Source: an uncultured Alphaproteobacteria bacterium
GTDB taxonomy: Bacteria > Pseudomonadota > Alphaproteobacteria > HIMB59 > GCA-002718135
DNA: 64,000 nt
Direction of reading: 5' to 3'
NCBI GenBank assembly: GCA_902571865.1
Contig: CACGDO010000007.1
Span: forward strand, 1 to 64,000
Of the stretch, positions 53,147 through 62,377 are shown in pieces (the stretch's first letter is position 1; every line of letters starts with the position of its first letter). Below the pieces are notes generated by a model. It was not told the origin of the DNA and did no database searches. It worked only from the letters and a program-made list of their open reading frames with translations. A program made the translations under genes and the position numbers.

Positions 53147-54481
53147 ATGAAGTGTAGGTTCGCTCCTAGCCCTACAGGAAAAATACATATCGGTAATGCT
53201 AGATCAGCAATTTTGAATTGGATTTTTTGTCAAAAAAATCAAGGTGAGTTTGTATTAAGAATTGATGATACTGATGCTAATAGGAGTTCTAAAGAATTTG
53301 AGACAAGTATCAAAGATGATCTTAAATGGCTTGGATTAAATTGGAGTTACACTTTTAATCAGTCCTCTAGACAGAATATTTACAATGAGAAAATCCAAAT
53401 TCTAAAACAAAAGAAAAGACTTTATCCATGTTTTGAAACAGAAGAGGAATTAGCTTTAAAGAAAAAATCTTTGTTATCATCTGGGAAACCACCTATTTAT
53501 GATAGATCATCATTAAATCTAAGTGATGAAGAAGTAGAAAAAAAAATAGAATCTGGAATCCAACCCCATTGGAGATTCAAATTAGATCATGAAAATATTG
53601 GTTGGAAAGATATCATTAAAGGAGATGTTTCATTTGATGCAAAAAATTTGAGTGATCCTGTTTTAATTAGAGCTGATGGAACATTGTTATACCATTTACC
53701 TTCAGTAATTGATGATATTGAAGAAAAAATTACGCATATTATTAGAGGGGAAGATCACATTGCTAATACAGCTTATCATATTCAAATTTTTAAGGCTCTT
53801 GAATCTTCTATTCCATCATTTGCTCATCATCCATTCTTAGTTGATGAAACTGGTAAGGGTTTTAGCAAAAGACTTGGCAGTCTTTCAATTGAAAATTTTA
53901 GAGACGAAGGATACGAAAATATATCTTTACTTAATTATTTTCTTTTTATTGGTTCGAGCAGTAATATTGATCCAATCAAAGATTTAAATGAAATAGTAAA
54001 AAAATTTGATATTCAAAGCTTATCTAGATCTTCTGCTAAATTTTCAATTGAATCCTTAAGAAATCTTAATGAAAATACTATCAAATTATTTAGTTATAAT
54101 GAGATTAGTCATAAGTTAAAAAACATAAAATCTAATTTTCAAAAAGAGAGTTTTTGGCGTTTTATTAAAAATAATATTTCATTTGTTAATCAAGCTAAAG
54201 AATGGGAAGAAGTAATTTCAAAAATAAATAATGCTAAAGATTTAAATATTGATGATAGTTTTATTAATATGGCAGTTGATGAATTGCCCGAGGGTCCTTT
54301 TGATGAAACAACATGGGATCATTGGACATCAAAAATTAACAAAAAAACTGGGCTTAAAGGAAAAGATTTATTTATGCCTTTGAGGTTAATTTTGACAGGA
54401 AAATCTCATGGACCCGAATTAAAATATCTACTACCATTATTTGATAGAGACGAAATCTTGCAAAAACTTGGAAAAATCTAG
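53147..54481 (+). CDS. gltX: Glutamate--tRNA ligase
   Basis: This 444-residue class I aminoacyl-tRNA synthetase has the HIGH-type motif in SPTGKIHIGNARSAI, the catalytic-domain FVLRIDDTDANRS, HIIRGEDHIANTAYHIQIF in adjacent blocks, and the KMSKS equivalent as GFSKRLGSLSIE. The C-terminal anticodon-binding part is helical and divergent. Alphaproteobacteria often have two GltX proteins, one charging tRNA-Gln with Glu; which one this is cannot be decided without the second copy. Confidence 0.92.
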   Translation: MKCRFAPSPTGKIHIGNARSAILNWIFCQKNQGEFVLRIDDTDANRSSKEFETSIKDDLKWLGLNWSYTFNQSSRQNIYNEKIQILKQKKRLYPCFETEEELALKKKSLLSSGKPPIYDRSSLNLSDEEVEKKIESGIQPHWRFKLDHENIGWKDIIKGDVSFDAKNLSDPVLIRADGTLLYHLPSVIDDIEEKITHIIRGEDHIANTAYHIQIFKALESSIPSFAHHPFLVDETGKGFSKRLGSLSIENFRDEGYENISLLNYFLFIGSSSNIDPIKDLNEIVKKFDIQSLSRSSAKFSIESLRNLNENTIKLFSYNEISHKLKNIKSNFQKESFWRFIKNNISFVNQAKEWEEVISKINNAKDLNIDDSFINMAVDELPEGPFDETTWDHWTSKINKKTGLKGKDLFMPLRLILTGKSHGPELKYLLPLFDRDEILQKLGKI

Positions 54482-54519
54482 TAAATTTTAATTTATACTC
54501 TATTAGCGATCTAGTAATT

Positions 54520-56106
54520 ATGGAAGATAAAGTATATTTATTCGATACCACACTTAGAGATGGTCAGCAAACAACAGGAGTTAATTTTTCTGTTAGTGAT
54601 AAAATGAATATATCCCAACATCTTGATGATTTAGGAATAGATTACATTGAAGGTGGATGGCCTGGAGCAAATCCTACCGATAATGATTTTTTTTCTAGAA
54701 ATACAAAATTTTCAAAAAGTAAATTGACTGCCTTTGGTATGACAAGAAGACCAGGTAGAAGTGCAGATAACGATCCAGGATTAAATGCACTTATTAATTC
54801 AAGCGCAAGTTGTGTTTGTATTGTAGGTAAATCATCATCATTTCACGTAAAAAACGCTTTAGAAATATCTGAAGATGAAAATTTAAAAATGATCAGTGAT
54901 AGTATTCAATCAATAAAAAATAAAAACAAAGAGCCAATTTTTGATGCAGAACATTTTTTTGATGGCTTTAAAGAAAATAAAGAGTTTGCATTGAATTGTA
55001 TTAAAGCAGCGTATGACGCTGGTGCAAGATGGGTTGTGCTTTGTGATACAAATGGGGGAACTCTTCCAGATGAAATTTACAATATTGTTTCAGAAGTAGT
55101 AAAAGTTATACCAGGTCAAAATGTTGGCATACACGCTCACAATGATACTGACAATGCAGTTGCAAATGCATTAGCAGCTATTAATGCTGGAGCAAGACAG
55201 ATACAGGGAACAATTAATGGTTTAGGAGAAAGATGTGGAAATACTAATTTAATTTCCTTAATTCCATCTTTGGTTCTAAAAACAAAATATAAAACAAATA
55301 TTTCAAAAGATAAGTTAAAAAATTTAATTCATATTTCTAGAACATTAAACGATATTCTAAACATTCCTTCAAGAAAAAATGCTCCATATGTTGGAGATCA
55401 TGCTTTCTCTCATAAAGGTGGATTACATGCATCTGCCATAGAAAAAAATTCTTCAACTTATGAACATATTAAACCAGAAATTGTTGGTAATTCTAGAAAC
55501 GTAGTAATTTCAAATCAGGCAGGAAGATCTAATATATTAAATCAATTAAATAAGATTAATATTGATCTACCTAAAAATGAAATCAACAATATCTTAGAGA
55601 TTATCAAGGAAAAAGAATCAGAAGGATATTCATTTGATACTGCTTTAGCTAGTTTTGAACTATTAGTAAGACGTCATCTTGGTCATTTTGAGGATTTTTA
55701 TAATTTAGAAAAATTTAGAGTCACAGATGAAAGAAGATGGAATGCTAAAGGTGAAATTGTTACTGAAGCAGAGGCTACGATATTTTTAAAAGTTAAAGAT
55801 TCAAATATGATGACAGTGGGTACTGGAAATGGTCCAGTAAATGCTATTGATAGTGCATTAAGAAAAGCCCTAATTGATTATTATCCTGATCTTAAAGATT
55901 TAAAGTTAACTGATTACAAAGTTATGATTCTTTCATCAGAAAAAGGTACTGGCGCTATCACAAGAGTTTTAATTGAATCATCTGATTCCACTAATACACA
56001 TTGGACAACTATTGGCGTATCTCCAAATATTATTGATGCATCTTACAGCGCTATTTTTGATAGCATTACTTTTAAGCTATTAAATGATTTAAAGAATAAA
56101 AATTGA
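54520..56106 (+). CDS. cimA: Citramalate synthase
   Basis: This 528-residue enzyme of the isopropylmalate/homocitrate synthase family makes (R)-citramalate from pyruvate and acetyl-CoA, a threonine-independent route to isoleucine. The TIM-barrel start FDTTLRDGQQTTGVNFSV and IEGGWPGANPTDNDFF are of the citramalate subgroup; GIHAHNDTDNAVANALA contains the metal histidines; the helical linker has HKGGLHASAI; and the C-terminal LeuA-dimer regulatory domain covers about 400-525 with GNGPVNAIDSALRKAL. The stop overlaps the TTG start of trmJ. Confidence 0.9.
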   Translation: MEDKVYLFDTTLRDGQQTTGVNFSVSDKMNISQHLDDLGIDYIEGGWPGANPTDNDFFSRNTKFSKSKLTAFGMTRRPGRSADNDPGLNALINSSASCVCIVGKSSSFHVKNALEISEDENLKMISDSIQSIKNKNKEPIFDAEHFFDGFKENKEFALNCIKAAYDAGARWVVLCDTNGGTLPDEIYNIVSEVVKVIPGQNVGIHAHNDTDNAVANALAAINAGARQIQGTINGLGERCGNTNLISLIPSLVLKTKYKTNISKDKLKNLIHISRTLNDILNIPSRKNAPYVGDHAFSHKGGLHASAIEKNSSTYEHIKPEIVGNSRNVVISNQAGRSNILNQLNKINIDLPKNEINNILEIIKEKESEGYSFDTALASFELLVRRHLGHFEDFYNLEKFRVTDERRWNAKGEIVTEAEATIFLKVKDSNMMTVGTGNGPVNAIDSALRKALIDYYPDLKDLKLTDYKVMILSSEKGTGAITRVLIESSDSTNTHWTTIGVSPNIIDASYSAIFDSITFKLLNDLKNKN

Positions 56107-56813
56107 CTCCAAAAAATCCAAACATAATTTTAGTTAGACCCCAACTTCCTGAAAACATTGGAATGGTTGCTCGTGTTATGCACAACTTTGGTTTAAAAGA
56201 TCTAATTATTGTTTCGCCAAGAGATAAATGGTTAAACAAAAAATCAATAAATGCAGCAAAAAAAGCAACGAAAATTATTAAGAATATTAAAGTTTATGAT
56301 GATTTAGAAATTGCACTTTCTAATTTTTCTTATGTTGTGGCCACAACGAATAGAAGAAGATATTTGGAAAAAAATTCTACTAACGATTTTAAATTCATTA
56401 AAAGAAAAATTGTTGTTAATAAAAAAACAGCAATACTTTTTGGACCTGAAAATTCAGGACTTTCAAATGAGGATTTGAGATTATCTGATATTATTTTTAC
56501 TATTGAAACAAGTAGTAAAAGTAATTCATTAAATCTTTCTCATGCAGTTACTGTTTTATGTCATAAATTATTTGAATTGAATAATTTAAAAATTACTAAT
56601 TCTATTTCAATTGAAAAAGATAATATTAGTAAATATCAATTATCTAAATTCTTAAATTATGTGATTGAGAAACTTGAAAATAAAAAATTTTTTACTCCAA
56701 GTGAAAAAAAAGAAAGTATGAAAAATAATATTTATAGTATTTTCACAAAAATCCCTCTCACAAAGAAAGAATTGCAGACATTATGGGGAATTACTAAAAA
56801 ACTTAATAAATAA
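56103..56813 (+). CDS. trmJ: tRNA (cytidine/uridine-2'-O-)-methyltransferase TrmJ-type
   Basis: This 236-residue SPOUT-fold methyltransferase modifies the ribose of tRNA nucleotide 32 in E. coli. It starts at TTG inside the cimA stop codon. Motifs are ILVRPQLPENIGMVARVMHNFG at the start (split conserved block with N-x-G-x-x-A-R), AATNRRRYLEKNS-like VVATTNRRR, LFGPENSGLSNEDL and SNSLNLSHAV, forming the knot. A C-terminal helical extension with FFTPSEKKESMKNN and LTKKELQTLWGI is typical of TrmJ rather than TrmL. Confidence 0.88.
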   Translation: MTPKNPNIILVRPQLPENIGMVARVMHNFGLKDLIIVSPRDKWLNKKSINAAKKATKIIKNIKVYDDLEIALSNFSYVVATTNRRRYLEKNSTNDFKFIKRKIVVNKKTAILFGPENSGLSNEDLRLSDIIFTIETSSKSNSLNLSHAVTVLCHKLFELNNLKITNSISIEKDNISKYQLSKFLNYVIEKLENKKFFTPSEKKESMKNNIYSIFTKIPLTKKELQTLWGITKKLNK

Positions 56814-56836
56814 GCCAAAAATTGAGTATATTAAAT

Positions 56837-56864
56837 TTGACATAGTACTTTAAATCACTATATA
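56837..56864 (+). promoter_or_regulatory. Sigma-70 promoter of rpsD
   Basis: A perfect -35 TTGACA, a 16-base spacer and a near-consensus -10 TATATA, 12 bases before the rpsD ATG. It is the best promoter match in the window, and its position implies a very short leader. Confidence 0.72.
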
Positions 56865-56876
56865 CCCCTCATAATA

Positions 56877-57497
56877 ATGACAAAAAGAAATAACGCTAAA
56901 TACAAAATTGACAGAAGGTTGGGTGTTAACTTATGGGGGAGACCTAAAAGCCCTTTTAATAGAAGAAACTCAAAGCCTGGTCAGCATGGTGTACAGGGAC
57001 AAAGAAAGAAACTATCAGATTATGGAAATCAGTTATTTGCTAAGCAAAAACTTAAATTTTATTATGGTGATTTAACTGAAAGACAATTTAGGAATATTTT
57101 CAAAAAAGCTTCTAATATTAAAGGTGATACAAGTCAGATTTTAATTGAACTTTTAGAAAGAAGATTAGATGCTACTGTTTATAGAATGAAATTTGTACCT
57201 ACAATTTTTTCTGCAAGACAGCTAGTTAATCATGGTCATGTAAAGGTCAATGGAAAAAGAGTGAACATTCCATCTTATAGTGTTAGCGATGGAGATGAAA
57301 TCTCAATAAGAGATAAGAGTAAAGAAATTAATTTAATTGTAGAATCAGTTAGTTCTCAAGAAAGAGAAATTCCAGAATACCTAGAAGTTGATGTAAAAGA
57401 GTTGAAAGGTCGTTTTTTAAGAGCACCTCTAATTCATGATGTTCCTTATCCTGTAACTATGGAACCTAATTTAGTTATTGAGTATTATTCAAGATAA
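56877..57497 (+). CDS. rpsD: 30S ribosomal protein S4
   Basis: This 206-residue primary 16S rRNA-binding protein of the small subunit has the bacterial S4 start [21 protein letters not shown], the basic [19 protein letters not shown], and the S4 RNA-binding domain with [13 protein letters not shown] and [18 protein letters not shown]. It has its own strong promoter and stands alone rather than in the alpha operon, as is common in alphaproteobacteria. Its 3' end overlaps the convergent rarD gene by 23 bases. Confidence 0.96.
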   Translation: MTKRNNAKYKIDRRLGVNLWGRPKSPFNRRNSKPGQHGVQGQRKKLSDYGNQLFAKQKLKFYYGDLTERQFRNIFKKASNIKGDTSQILIELLERRLDATVYRMKFVPTIFSARQLVNHGHVKVNGKRVNIPSYSVSDGDEISIRDKSKEINLIVESVSSQEREIPEYLEVDVKELKGRFLRAPLIHDVPYPVTMEPNLVIEYYSR

Positions 57498-58374
57498 TTT
57501 CTTTTTTATAACTATCATAAATATAAATTATTATTCCTATCCAAATAATTATAAATGATATTAACTTAATTTGTAAAATTTCTTCATTAAGAATAAATAC
57601 TGAAGTTATAAAATGAAATGTTGGTGCTAAGTAAAATAAAACTCCAGCAAGACCTAATTGAATAAATTTTAAACCCAAATTAAAAAAAAATAATGGAAAA
57701 ATCGTTACAGCTCCTGTTAGAATTAAAAATAATGATGTCTTCAAATCAATATTAAAGATACTATTTTCATTTTGCCAAAATAAATAAACTAAGTATGGGA
57801 TAGAAATTAAAGATATTATGAATGTCTCATATAGTAAGCCAATTGAAGGATTAACATTAACTTGTTTTCTTAATAATCCATATATTGCCCATGATGTTCC
57901 AATCCAAACTATTAGTAATGGAAATTGATTTAAATTAATAAATAAGAATAATATACCTGATAACATTAGACATACAGATGCAAATTTAGGCTTAGTTATT
58001 TTCTCATTTAAAAAAAAATAACCAAGAATAATACTTATCATTGGAGTAATAAAATAACCCATTGATGCATCTTGAACTCTTTCTTTTCCTACAGAATAAA
58101 TAAAGCCTGCCCAGTTACCTGCAATAAGAAAAGCTGTAATTGTTAAAATAAAAATTCTTTTTCTAGATTTAAATATTTCAATAAAATCACTTATGTTTGA
58201 AATTAAAATTAGTAATAAAAATAAAAAGATAAATGACCAGAAACCTCTATGAGCTACAACTTCAATAGTCTCAACGTGATTTAATTCATTAAAAAAAAGG
58301 GGTTGTGGAAGTCCCCAAAAAATTGCTGCAATACAGGAAAATATTACACCTTTGGAAAATTTATTATTTAACAA
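57475..58374 (-). CDS. rarD: RarD-type EamA permease
   Basis: This 299-residue inner-membrane protein has ten predicted helices in two EamA repeats and the RarD hallmarks: [21 protein letters not shown] at the start, [14 protein letters not shown] after helix 1, [23 protein letters not shown] in conserved pieces, FFLNEKI and [12 protein letters not shown]. RarD proteins were named for a chloramphenicol-related phenotype; the natural substrate is unknown. It starts one base after the glutaredoxin stop on the same strand. Confidence 0.88.
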   Translation of the reverse strand: MLNNKFSKGVIFSCIAAIFWGLPQPLFFNELNHVETIEVVAHRGFWSFIFLFLLLILISNISDFIEIFKSRKRIFILTITAFLIAGNWAGFIYSVGKERVQDASMGYFITPMISIILGYFFLNEKITKPKFASVCLMLSGILFLFINLNQFPLLIVWIGTSWAIYGLLRKQVNVNPSIGLLYETFIISLISIPYLVYLFWQNENSIFNIDLKTSLFLILTGAVTIFPLFFFNLGLKFIQLGLAGVLFYLAPTFHFITSVFILNEEILQIKLISFIIIWIGIIIYIYDSYKKEIILNNTQ

Positions 58375-58375
58375 A

Positions 58376-58717
58376 CTAGGACGGGTTTACGTCTATTCCA
58401 TTTGTATTGAATAATTCTAATAATTCACCACTTTCAAACATTTCAGTTATGATATCACACCCACCTATAAATTCTTTCTTAACATAAAGTTGTGGTATGG
58501 TTGGCCAATTAGAATATATTTTAATACCTTCTCTCATTTCATCACTCTCTAACACATTCAAACTTCCAAATTTAACACCTACTTTATTTAATATTTCAAC
58601 TACTCTTGCAGAAAATCCACACATTGGAAATACGGGGGTACCCTTCATGAAAAGCATTACATCATTAGAGTTAATTTCATTTTCTATATTTTGAGATACA
58701 TGGTCGTTATTATTCAT
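58376..58717 (-). CDS. grxD: Monothiol CGFS glutaredoxin (Grx4 type)
   Basis: This 113-residue glutaredoxin has the CGFS motif in FPMCGFSARVVEIL, the preceding VMLFMKGTP, and NWPTIPQLYVKKEFIGGCDIITEM, which includes the cis-Pro and the glutathione-binding G-G-C-D. CGFS glutaredoxins carry or transfer [2Fe-2S] clusters, usually with BolA proteins, and here bolA is directly upstream with a two-base gap, which strongly supports that role. Confidence 0.95.
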   Translation of the reverse strand: MNNNDHVSQNIENEINSNDVMLFMKGTPVFPMCGFSARVVEILNKVGVKFGSLNVLESDEMREGIKIYSNWPTIPQLYVKKEFIGGCDIITEMFESGELLELFNTNGIDVNPS

Positions 58718-58719
58718 TA

Positions 58720-58950
58720 TTACTCCGTTACAGTTTTTAGCTTAAGTGCGTGCAAATCACTACCCATTTTACCATTGAAAGCATCATAAACCATCTTATG
58801 TTGTTCTACTCTAGTTTTTCCAGAAAAAGATTTTGATGTTACTGTAGCACTGTAATGATCACCGTCTCCTTTAAGATCTTCAATTTCAACAGTTGCATCT
58901 GGTATAGCTTCTTTAATAAATTGCTCAATTTGTTTAACAGTCATAGGCAT
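58720..58950 (-). CDS. bolA: BolA-family protein
   Basis: This 76-residue single-domain BolA protein has the conserved TVEIEDLKGDGDHYSATVTS with an invariant His, FSGKTRVEQHKMVYDAF with the second His, and LHALKLKT at the end. With the CGFS glutaredoxin next to it, it can form an iron-sulfur-bridged heterodimer in iron-sulfur trafficking. It is first in the bolA-grxD-rarD unit and 37 bases after purB on the same strand. Confidence 0.94.
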   Translation of the reverse strand: MPMTVKQIEQFIKEAIPDATVEIEDLKGDGDHYSATVTSKSFSGKTRVEQHKMVYDAFNGKMGSDLHALKLKTVTE

Positions 58951-58987
58951 AACTATAAAATAGTTCAGATATTAGTAAAAATAAAGG

Positions 58988-60280
58988 TTATTTAATTTTA
59001 TTTTTAAAAATCCAATCAATTTTCTTTAGATCATTATCATCTTTAATGATTTTCACGATTTCTTTTGAATTTAATATTTTATTTAATTCTTTATTTTTTT
59101 GAAAAACTTGGGAAAAATTCTTATTATTATTCCATGTTTCCATGGCACTTTCTTGAACAATTTTATAAGCTTGTTGTCTTTTCAATCCTTTTTCAATTAA
59201 TTTTAACATAATATTGTGAGTTCTATGTAAGCCTCCAAGCATATTCAAATTTTTCAACATATTTTTTGGATAGACTTTTAAATTCTTTATAATTCCATTT
59301 AAACGATTCAGCGCAAAATCAGTTGCAATTGTAATATCTGGAGTCATAATTCTTTCAACACTAGAATGACTAATATCTCTCTCATGCCAAAGTACGACAT
59401 TTTCTAGTGAAGGTATTACACCACTTCTAATATATCGTGAAATACCTGTTAAGTTCTCACTTAATACCGGATTACGTTTGTGAGGCATTGCAGAAGAACC
59501 TTTTTGGTTAGAAGAAAAACTTTCTTCAACTTCTAATACCTCTGTTTTTTGTAGATTTCGAATTTCCACAGCAAATCTCTCAATAGAAGATGCTAAAATT
59601 CCTAGTACTGAGAAAAAATATGCATGCCTGTCTCTTGGAATTACTTGAGTTGATATATCTTCAGAATTTAGCTTAAGTTTTTTTGCTACATAATCTTGAA
59701 CTCGTGGGTCAATAGAATTAAAAGTTCCAACAGGTCCAGAAATAGCACAAACAGATACTTCGTTGATCGCTTGATCAAGTCTTTCTAAATTTCTTTTAAA
59801 CTCAAAATAAAAGGAAGATAATTTTAATCCAAAAGTAATAGGTTCAGCATGTATCCCATGACTTCTTCCAATCATTAAAGTGTCTTTATATTTTTTAGAT
59901 TTGATTTTTAAACTTTGAATACACTCTACTAAACTTTTTCTTATTATTTCTGAGGTTTGCTTAAGTTGTACAGAAAATGAAGTATCAATAATATCACTTG
60001 ATGTTACACCAAAATGAAAATACTTTGATGAGCTTCCAATATATTTGCTTGCATTATTAATATAAGCAACAACATCATGCTTTGTTTCTTTTTCAATTTT
60101 TTCTATTTCTCTAACATTGAATTTTGCTTTATTTCTTATTTCTTTTGCAGCTTTTTTAGGAATAACGCCGAGCATTGCTTGTTTTTCTGCAATCAAACAC
60201 TCAATCTCTGTCCAAATTGTAAATTTATTTTCTAATGACCAAATCTTTTCAATTTTAGGTCTATTATATCTAGGTATCAT
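58988..60280 (-). CDS. purB: Adenylosuccinate lyase
   Basis: This 430-residue enzyme of the fumarase/aspartase superfamily acts twice in purine synthesis (SAICAR to AICAR, adenylosuccinate to AMP). It begins IPRYNRPKIEKIWSLENKF, has KHDVVAYINN, HFGVTSSDIIDT, GRSHGIHAEPITFG with the catalytic His, and the flexible signature loop GSSAMPHKRNPV with the catalytic Ser. It is downstream of map on the same strand (9-base gap), and upstream of bolA. Confidence 0.94.
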   Translation of the reverse strand: MIPRYNRPKIEKIWSLENKFTIWTEIECLIAEKQAMLGVIPKKAAKEIRNKAKFNVREIEKIEKETKHDVVAYINNASKYIGSSSKYFHFGVTSSDIIDTSFSVQLKQTSEIIRKSLVECIQSLKIKSKKYKDTLMIGRSHGIHAEPITFGLKLSSFYFEFKRNLERLDQAINEVSVCAISGPVGTFNSIDPRVQDYVAKKLKLNSEDISTQVIPRDRHAYFFSVLGILASSIERFAVEIRNLQKTEVLEVEESFSSNQKGSSAMPHKRNPVLSENLTGISRYIRSGVIPSLENVVLWHERDISHSSVERIMTPDITIATDFALNRLNGIIKNLKVYPKNMLKNLNMLGGLHRTHNIMLKLIEKGLKRQQAYKIVQESAMETWNNNKNFSQVFQKNKELNKILNSKEIVKIIKDDNDLKKIDWIFKNKIK

Positions 60281-60289
60281 TTTATTTAC

Positions 60290-61084
60290 TTATATATCCT
60301 TTATTGGAAAAGATGTATTATTTTTAGATAATGTAAATATTTCATTTCCTTCTTCTGTTATTCCAATTGTATGCTCGAATTGAGCAGATAAAGATTTATC
60401 TTTTGTTACAGCTGTCCATCCATCATTTAGTATTTTTGTTTGCCAACCACCTAAATTAATCATTGGTTCAATTGTTAAAAACATTCCAGGCTCTAACATC
60501 GGTCCTTCACCTGGTTCTCCAAAGTGTAAAACACTAGGTGGAGTATGAAATTCTTTCCCAATTCCATGACCACAAAAATCTCTTACTACAGAATAACCTT
60601 TTCCTTCAGCAAGTTTCTGAATTTTATTTCCAATATCACCAATATGCTTACCAGGTTTAGCTTCGCTAATACCAATTAATAGAGACTCATAAGTTATTTT
60701 TAAAAATTCATAATTTTTTTTATTTGTCTTACCTGCTACAAACATTCTGGAACTATCACCATGCCAACCATTTAGTATAACTGTTACATCTACATTTACT
60801 ATATCACCATCAGATAGAATTTTTCTTTCAGAAGGAATTCCATGACAAACAACATGATTTACAGATGTACAAACTGATTTTGGAAAACCTTTATAATTTA
60901 AAGGAGCTGGTATTGCTTTGTTTAGAATAATTTGATCATGACATATGTCATTTATTTCTTGAGTACTTATTCCTGGAACAATCTTTTCACTTAAAGAATC
61001 TAGAACATCAGCAGCTAAAGAACCAGCTTCCCTCATGCCCTCAAAATCTTTTTTCGTATGTATTGGGATATTGTTGTTTCTCAT
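60290..61084 (-). CDS. map: Methionine aminopeptidase, type I
   Basis: This 264-residue metallo-enzyme removes the initiator methionine. Metal ligands are in conserved places: VNVDVTVILNGWHGDSSRMF (two Asp), GHGIGKEFHTPPSVLHFGEP (His), LTIEPMI (Glu) and QFEHTIGITEEG (Glu). There is no N-terminal zinc-finger extension, so it is the short bacterial type. It is divergent from the CinA-type gene. Confidence 0.95.
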   Translation of the reverse strand: MRNNNIPIHTKKDFEGMREAGSLAADVLDSLSEKIVPGISTQEINDICHDQIILNKAIPAPLNYKGFPKSVCTSVNHVVCHGIPSERKILSDGDIVNVDVTVILNGWHGDSSRMFVAGKTNKKNYEFLKITYESLLIGISEAKPGKHIGDIGNKIQKLAEGKGYSVVRDFCGHGIGKEFHTPPSVLHFGEPGEGPMLEPGMFLTIEPMINLGGWQTKILNDGWTAVTKDKSLSAQFEHTIGITEEGNEIFTLSKNNTSFPIKDI

Positions 61085-61141
61085 TTAAAAAATAATTACT
61101 TACGATTAATAAATAATATATAGAAAATATCAATTAATCAT

Positions 61142-61888
61142 ATGAGTTCTTTTACTGCAGGAGTTATTGTTATTGGTGATGAAATACTTTCTGGTAGAAC
61201 TCAAGATACAAACTCAAATTATATTGCAAAAAAATTATTAGAAGCTGGTATTAAGTTAGAAGAAGTTATTGTTATTCAGGATGAGAAAAAAACAATAATA
61301 GACAATGTTTTAAAATATAGCTCAAAATATTCTTATGTTTTTACTACTGGAGGAATTGGACCAACTCATGATGATATAACTTCAGAAAGTATATCTGAAG
61401 CCTTTAATTTACAATATGAAACAAATAAAATGGCTTTTGAAATTCTTAAAAATTATTATCCAAAAGGTGAATTTAATGAAAGTAGGCAAAGAATGGCGAA
61501 AATGCCATTTGGTTCAGAGCTTATTTTAAATCCAATGACCGCTGCACCAGGATTTATTGTAAAAAATATTTATGTTTTACCAGGTGTGCCAGAAATAATG
61601 CAAGTTATGTTTGAGGAATTATTGAAAAAAATTAAAAAAGGTAACCCAAAACTTGTTACAACAATTAATACTAATTTATACGAAAGTAAAATTGCAAAAA
61701 ATTTAAAAAATATTCAAAACAATTATGCAAATGCATCAATCGGAAGTTACCCATATTTTAATATTGCAGCTAAAACAGGTGGTGTTAACATAGTTGTTTC
61801 ATCATGGGATATGAAATCTATCCAACCAATAGTTGATGATATAACTAAGATGATTGAATTAAATGGTGGAAAAAGTTCTATAGTTTGA
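61142..61888 (+). CDS. Molybdopterin-binding domain protein, CinA N-terminal type
   Basis: This 248-residue protein has the MoCF-binding fold: GVIVIGDEILSGRTQDTNSNYIA at the start, FTTGGIGPTHDDITSESI (the molybdopterin-like loop T-G-G-x-G-P-T) and MTAAPGFIVKNIYVLPGVP. CinA proteins normally also have a C-terminal nicotinamide-nucleotide amidase domain; that is absent here. Relatives act as ADP-ribose or FAD pyrophosphatase-like proteins, but the function is not settled. It ends 16 bases before tRNA-Leu. Confidence 0.85.
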   Translation: MSSFTAGVIVIGDEILSGRTQDTNSNYIAKKLLEAGIKLEEVIVIQDEKKTIIDNVLKYSSKYSYVFTTGGIGPTHDDITSESISEAFNLQYETNKMAFEILKNYYPKGEFNESRQRMAKMPFGSELILNPMTAAPGFIVKNIYVLPGVPEIMQVMFEELLKKIKKGNPKLVTTINTNLYESKIAKNLKNIQNNYANASIGSYPYFNIAAKTGGVNIVVSSWDMKSIQPIVDDITKMIELNGGKSSIV

Positions 61889-61904
61889 TATTAGTCCAAA
61901 GATA

Positions 61905-61989
61905 GGCCTCGTGGTGGAATGGTAGACACAAAGGACTTAAAATCCTTGCCCTTTTGGGAGTGCCGGTTCAAGTCCGGCCGAGGCTACCA
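61905..61989 (+). tRNA. tRNA-Leu, anticodon UAA
   Basis: This 85-base class II tRNA has a 7-bp acceptor stem (GGCCTCG with CGAGGCT, one G-U), D arm GTGG-AATGGTAGA-CAC, anticodon stem AAGGA/TCCTT around the loop CTTAAAA giving anticodon TAA, variable arm from GCCC/GGG around TTTT, T arm GCCGG-TTCAAGT-CCGGC, discriminator A and an encoded CCA. It lies 16 bases after the CinA-type gene and 11 bases before a VOC-family gene, so the leaders are minimal. No integrase or att-type duplication is seen at its 3' end. Confidence 0.95.
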
Positions 61990-62000
61990 ATCTCTAAATT

Positions 62001-62375
62001 ATGTTTGCTTTTATTACCATTGGAACAAATAATTTAAAAAAATCATCTTCATTTTATAGTAAAATTTTAAAACCTCTAAAAATTAAAAAAGTTTTATCTC
62101 ATAACCGTTATTATGGATATGCTAAAAAAGAAACTCCTCAAAAAATAGAATTATACCTGATTAGACCTCATAACAAAAAAAAAGCAACCATAGGAAATGG
62201 TACAATGATTACTTTTAAAGCTAATTCTAAAAAAACTGTTAATGAATTTTATAAAATTGGAATTAGTCTTGGAGCAAAAGATGAAGGAATGCCTGGGCCC
62301 AGACATGGTAAAGATTATTATGCATATTTAAGGGATTTAGATGGCAACAAGATTTGTATTTTTAAAAAAATTTGA
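62001..62375 (+). CDS. VOC-family protein (glyoxalase/bleomycin resistance/dioxygenase fold)
   Basis: This 124-residue protein has the vicinal-oxygen-chelate layout of two beta-alpha-beta-beta-beta modules: FITIGTNNLKKSSSFYSKIL, in the pattern of a glyoxalase-like N-terminus, and the end YYAYLRDLDGNKICIFKK with the typical D-P/L-D-G-N-x-I/L segment. Candidate metal ligands are not clear enough to assign an activity. It starts 11 bases after tRNA-Leu and is convergent with nadK. Confidence 0.8.
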   Translation: MFAFITIGTNNLKKSSSFYSKILKPLKIKKVLSHNRYYGYAKKETPQKIELYLIRPHNKKKATIGNGTMITFKANSKKTVNEFYKIGISLGAKDEGMPGPRHGKDYYAYLRDLDGNKICIFKKI

Positions 62376-62377
62376 TC

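Noticed and set aside
61905-62000. Possible integration site of a mobile element at tRNA-Leu
   Set aside because: No integrase, no repeated tRNA 3' end and only housekeeping genes on both sides.
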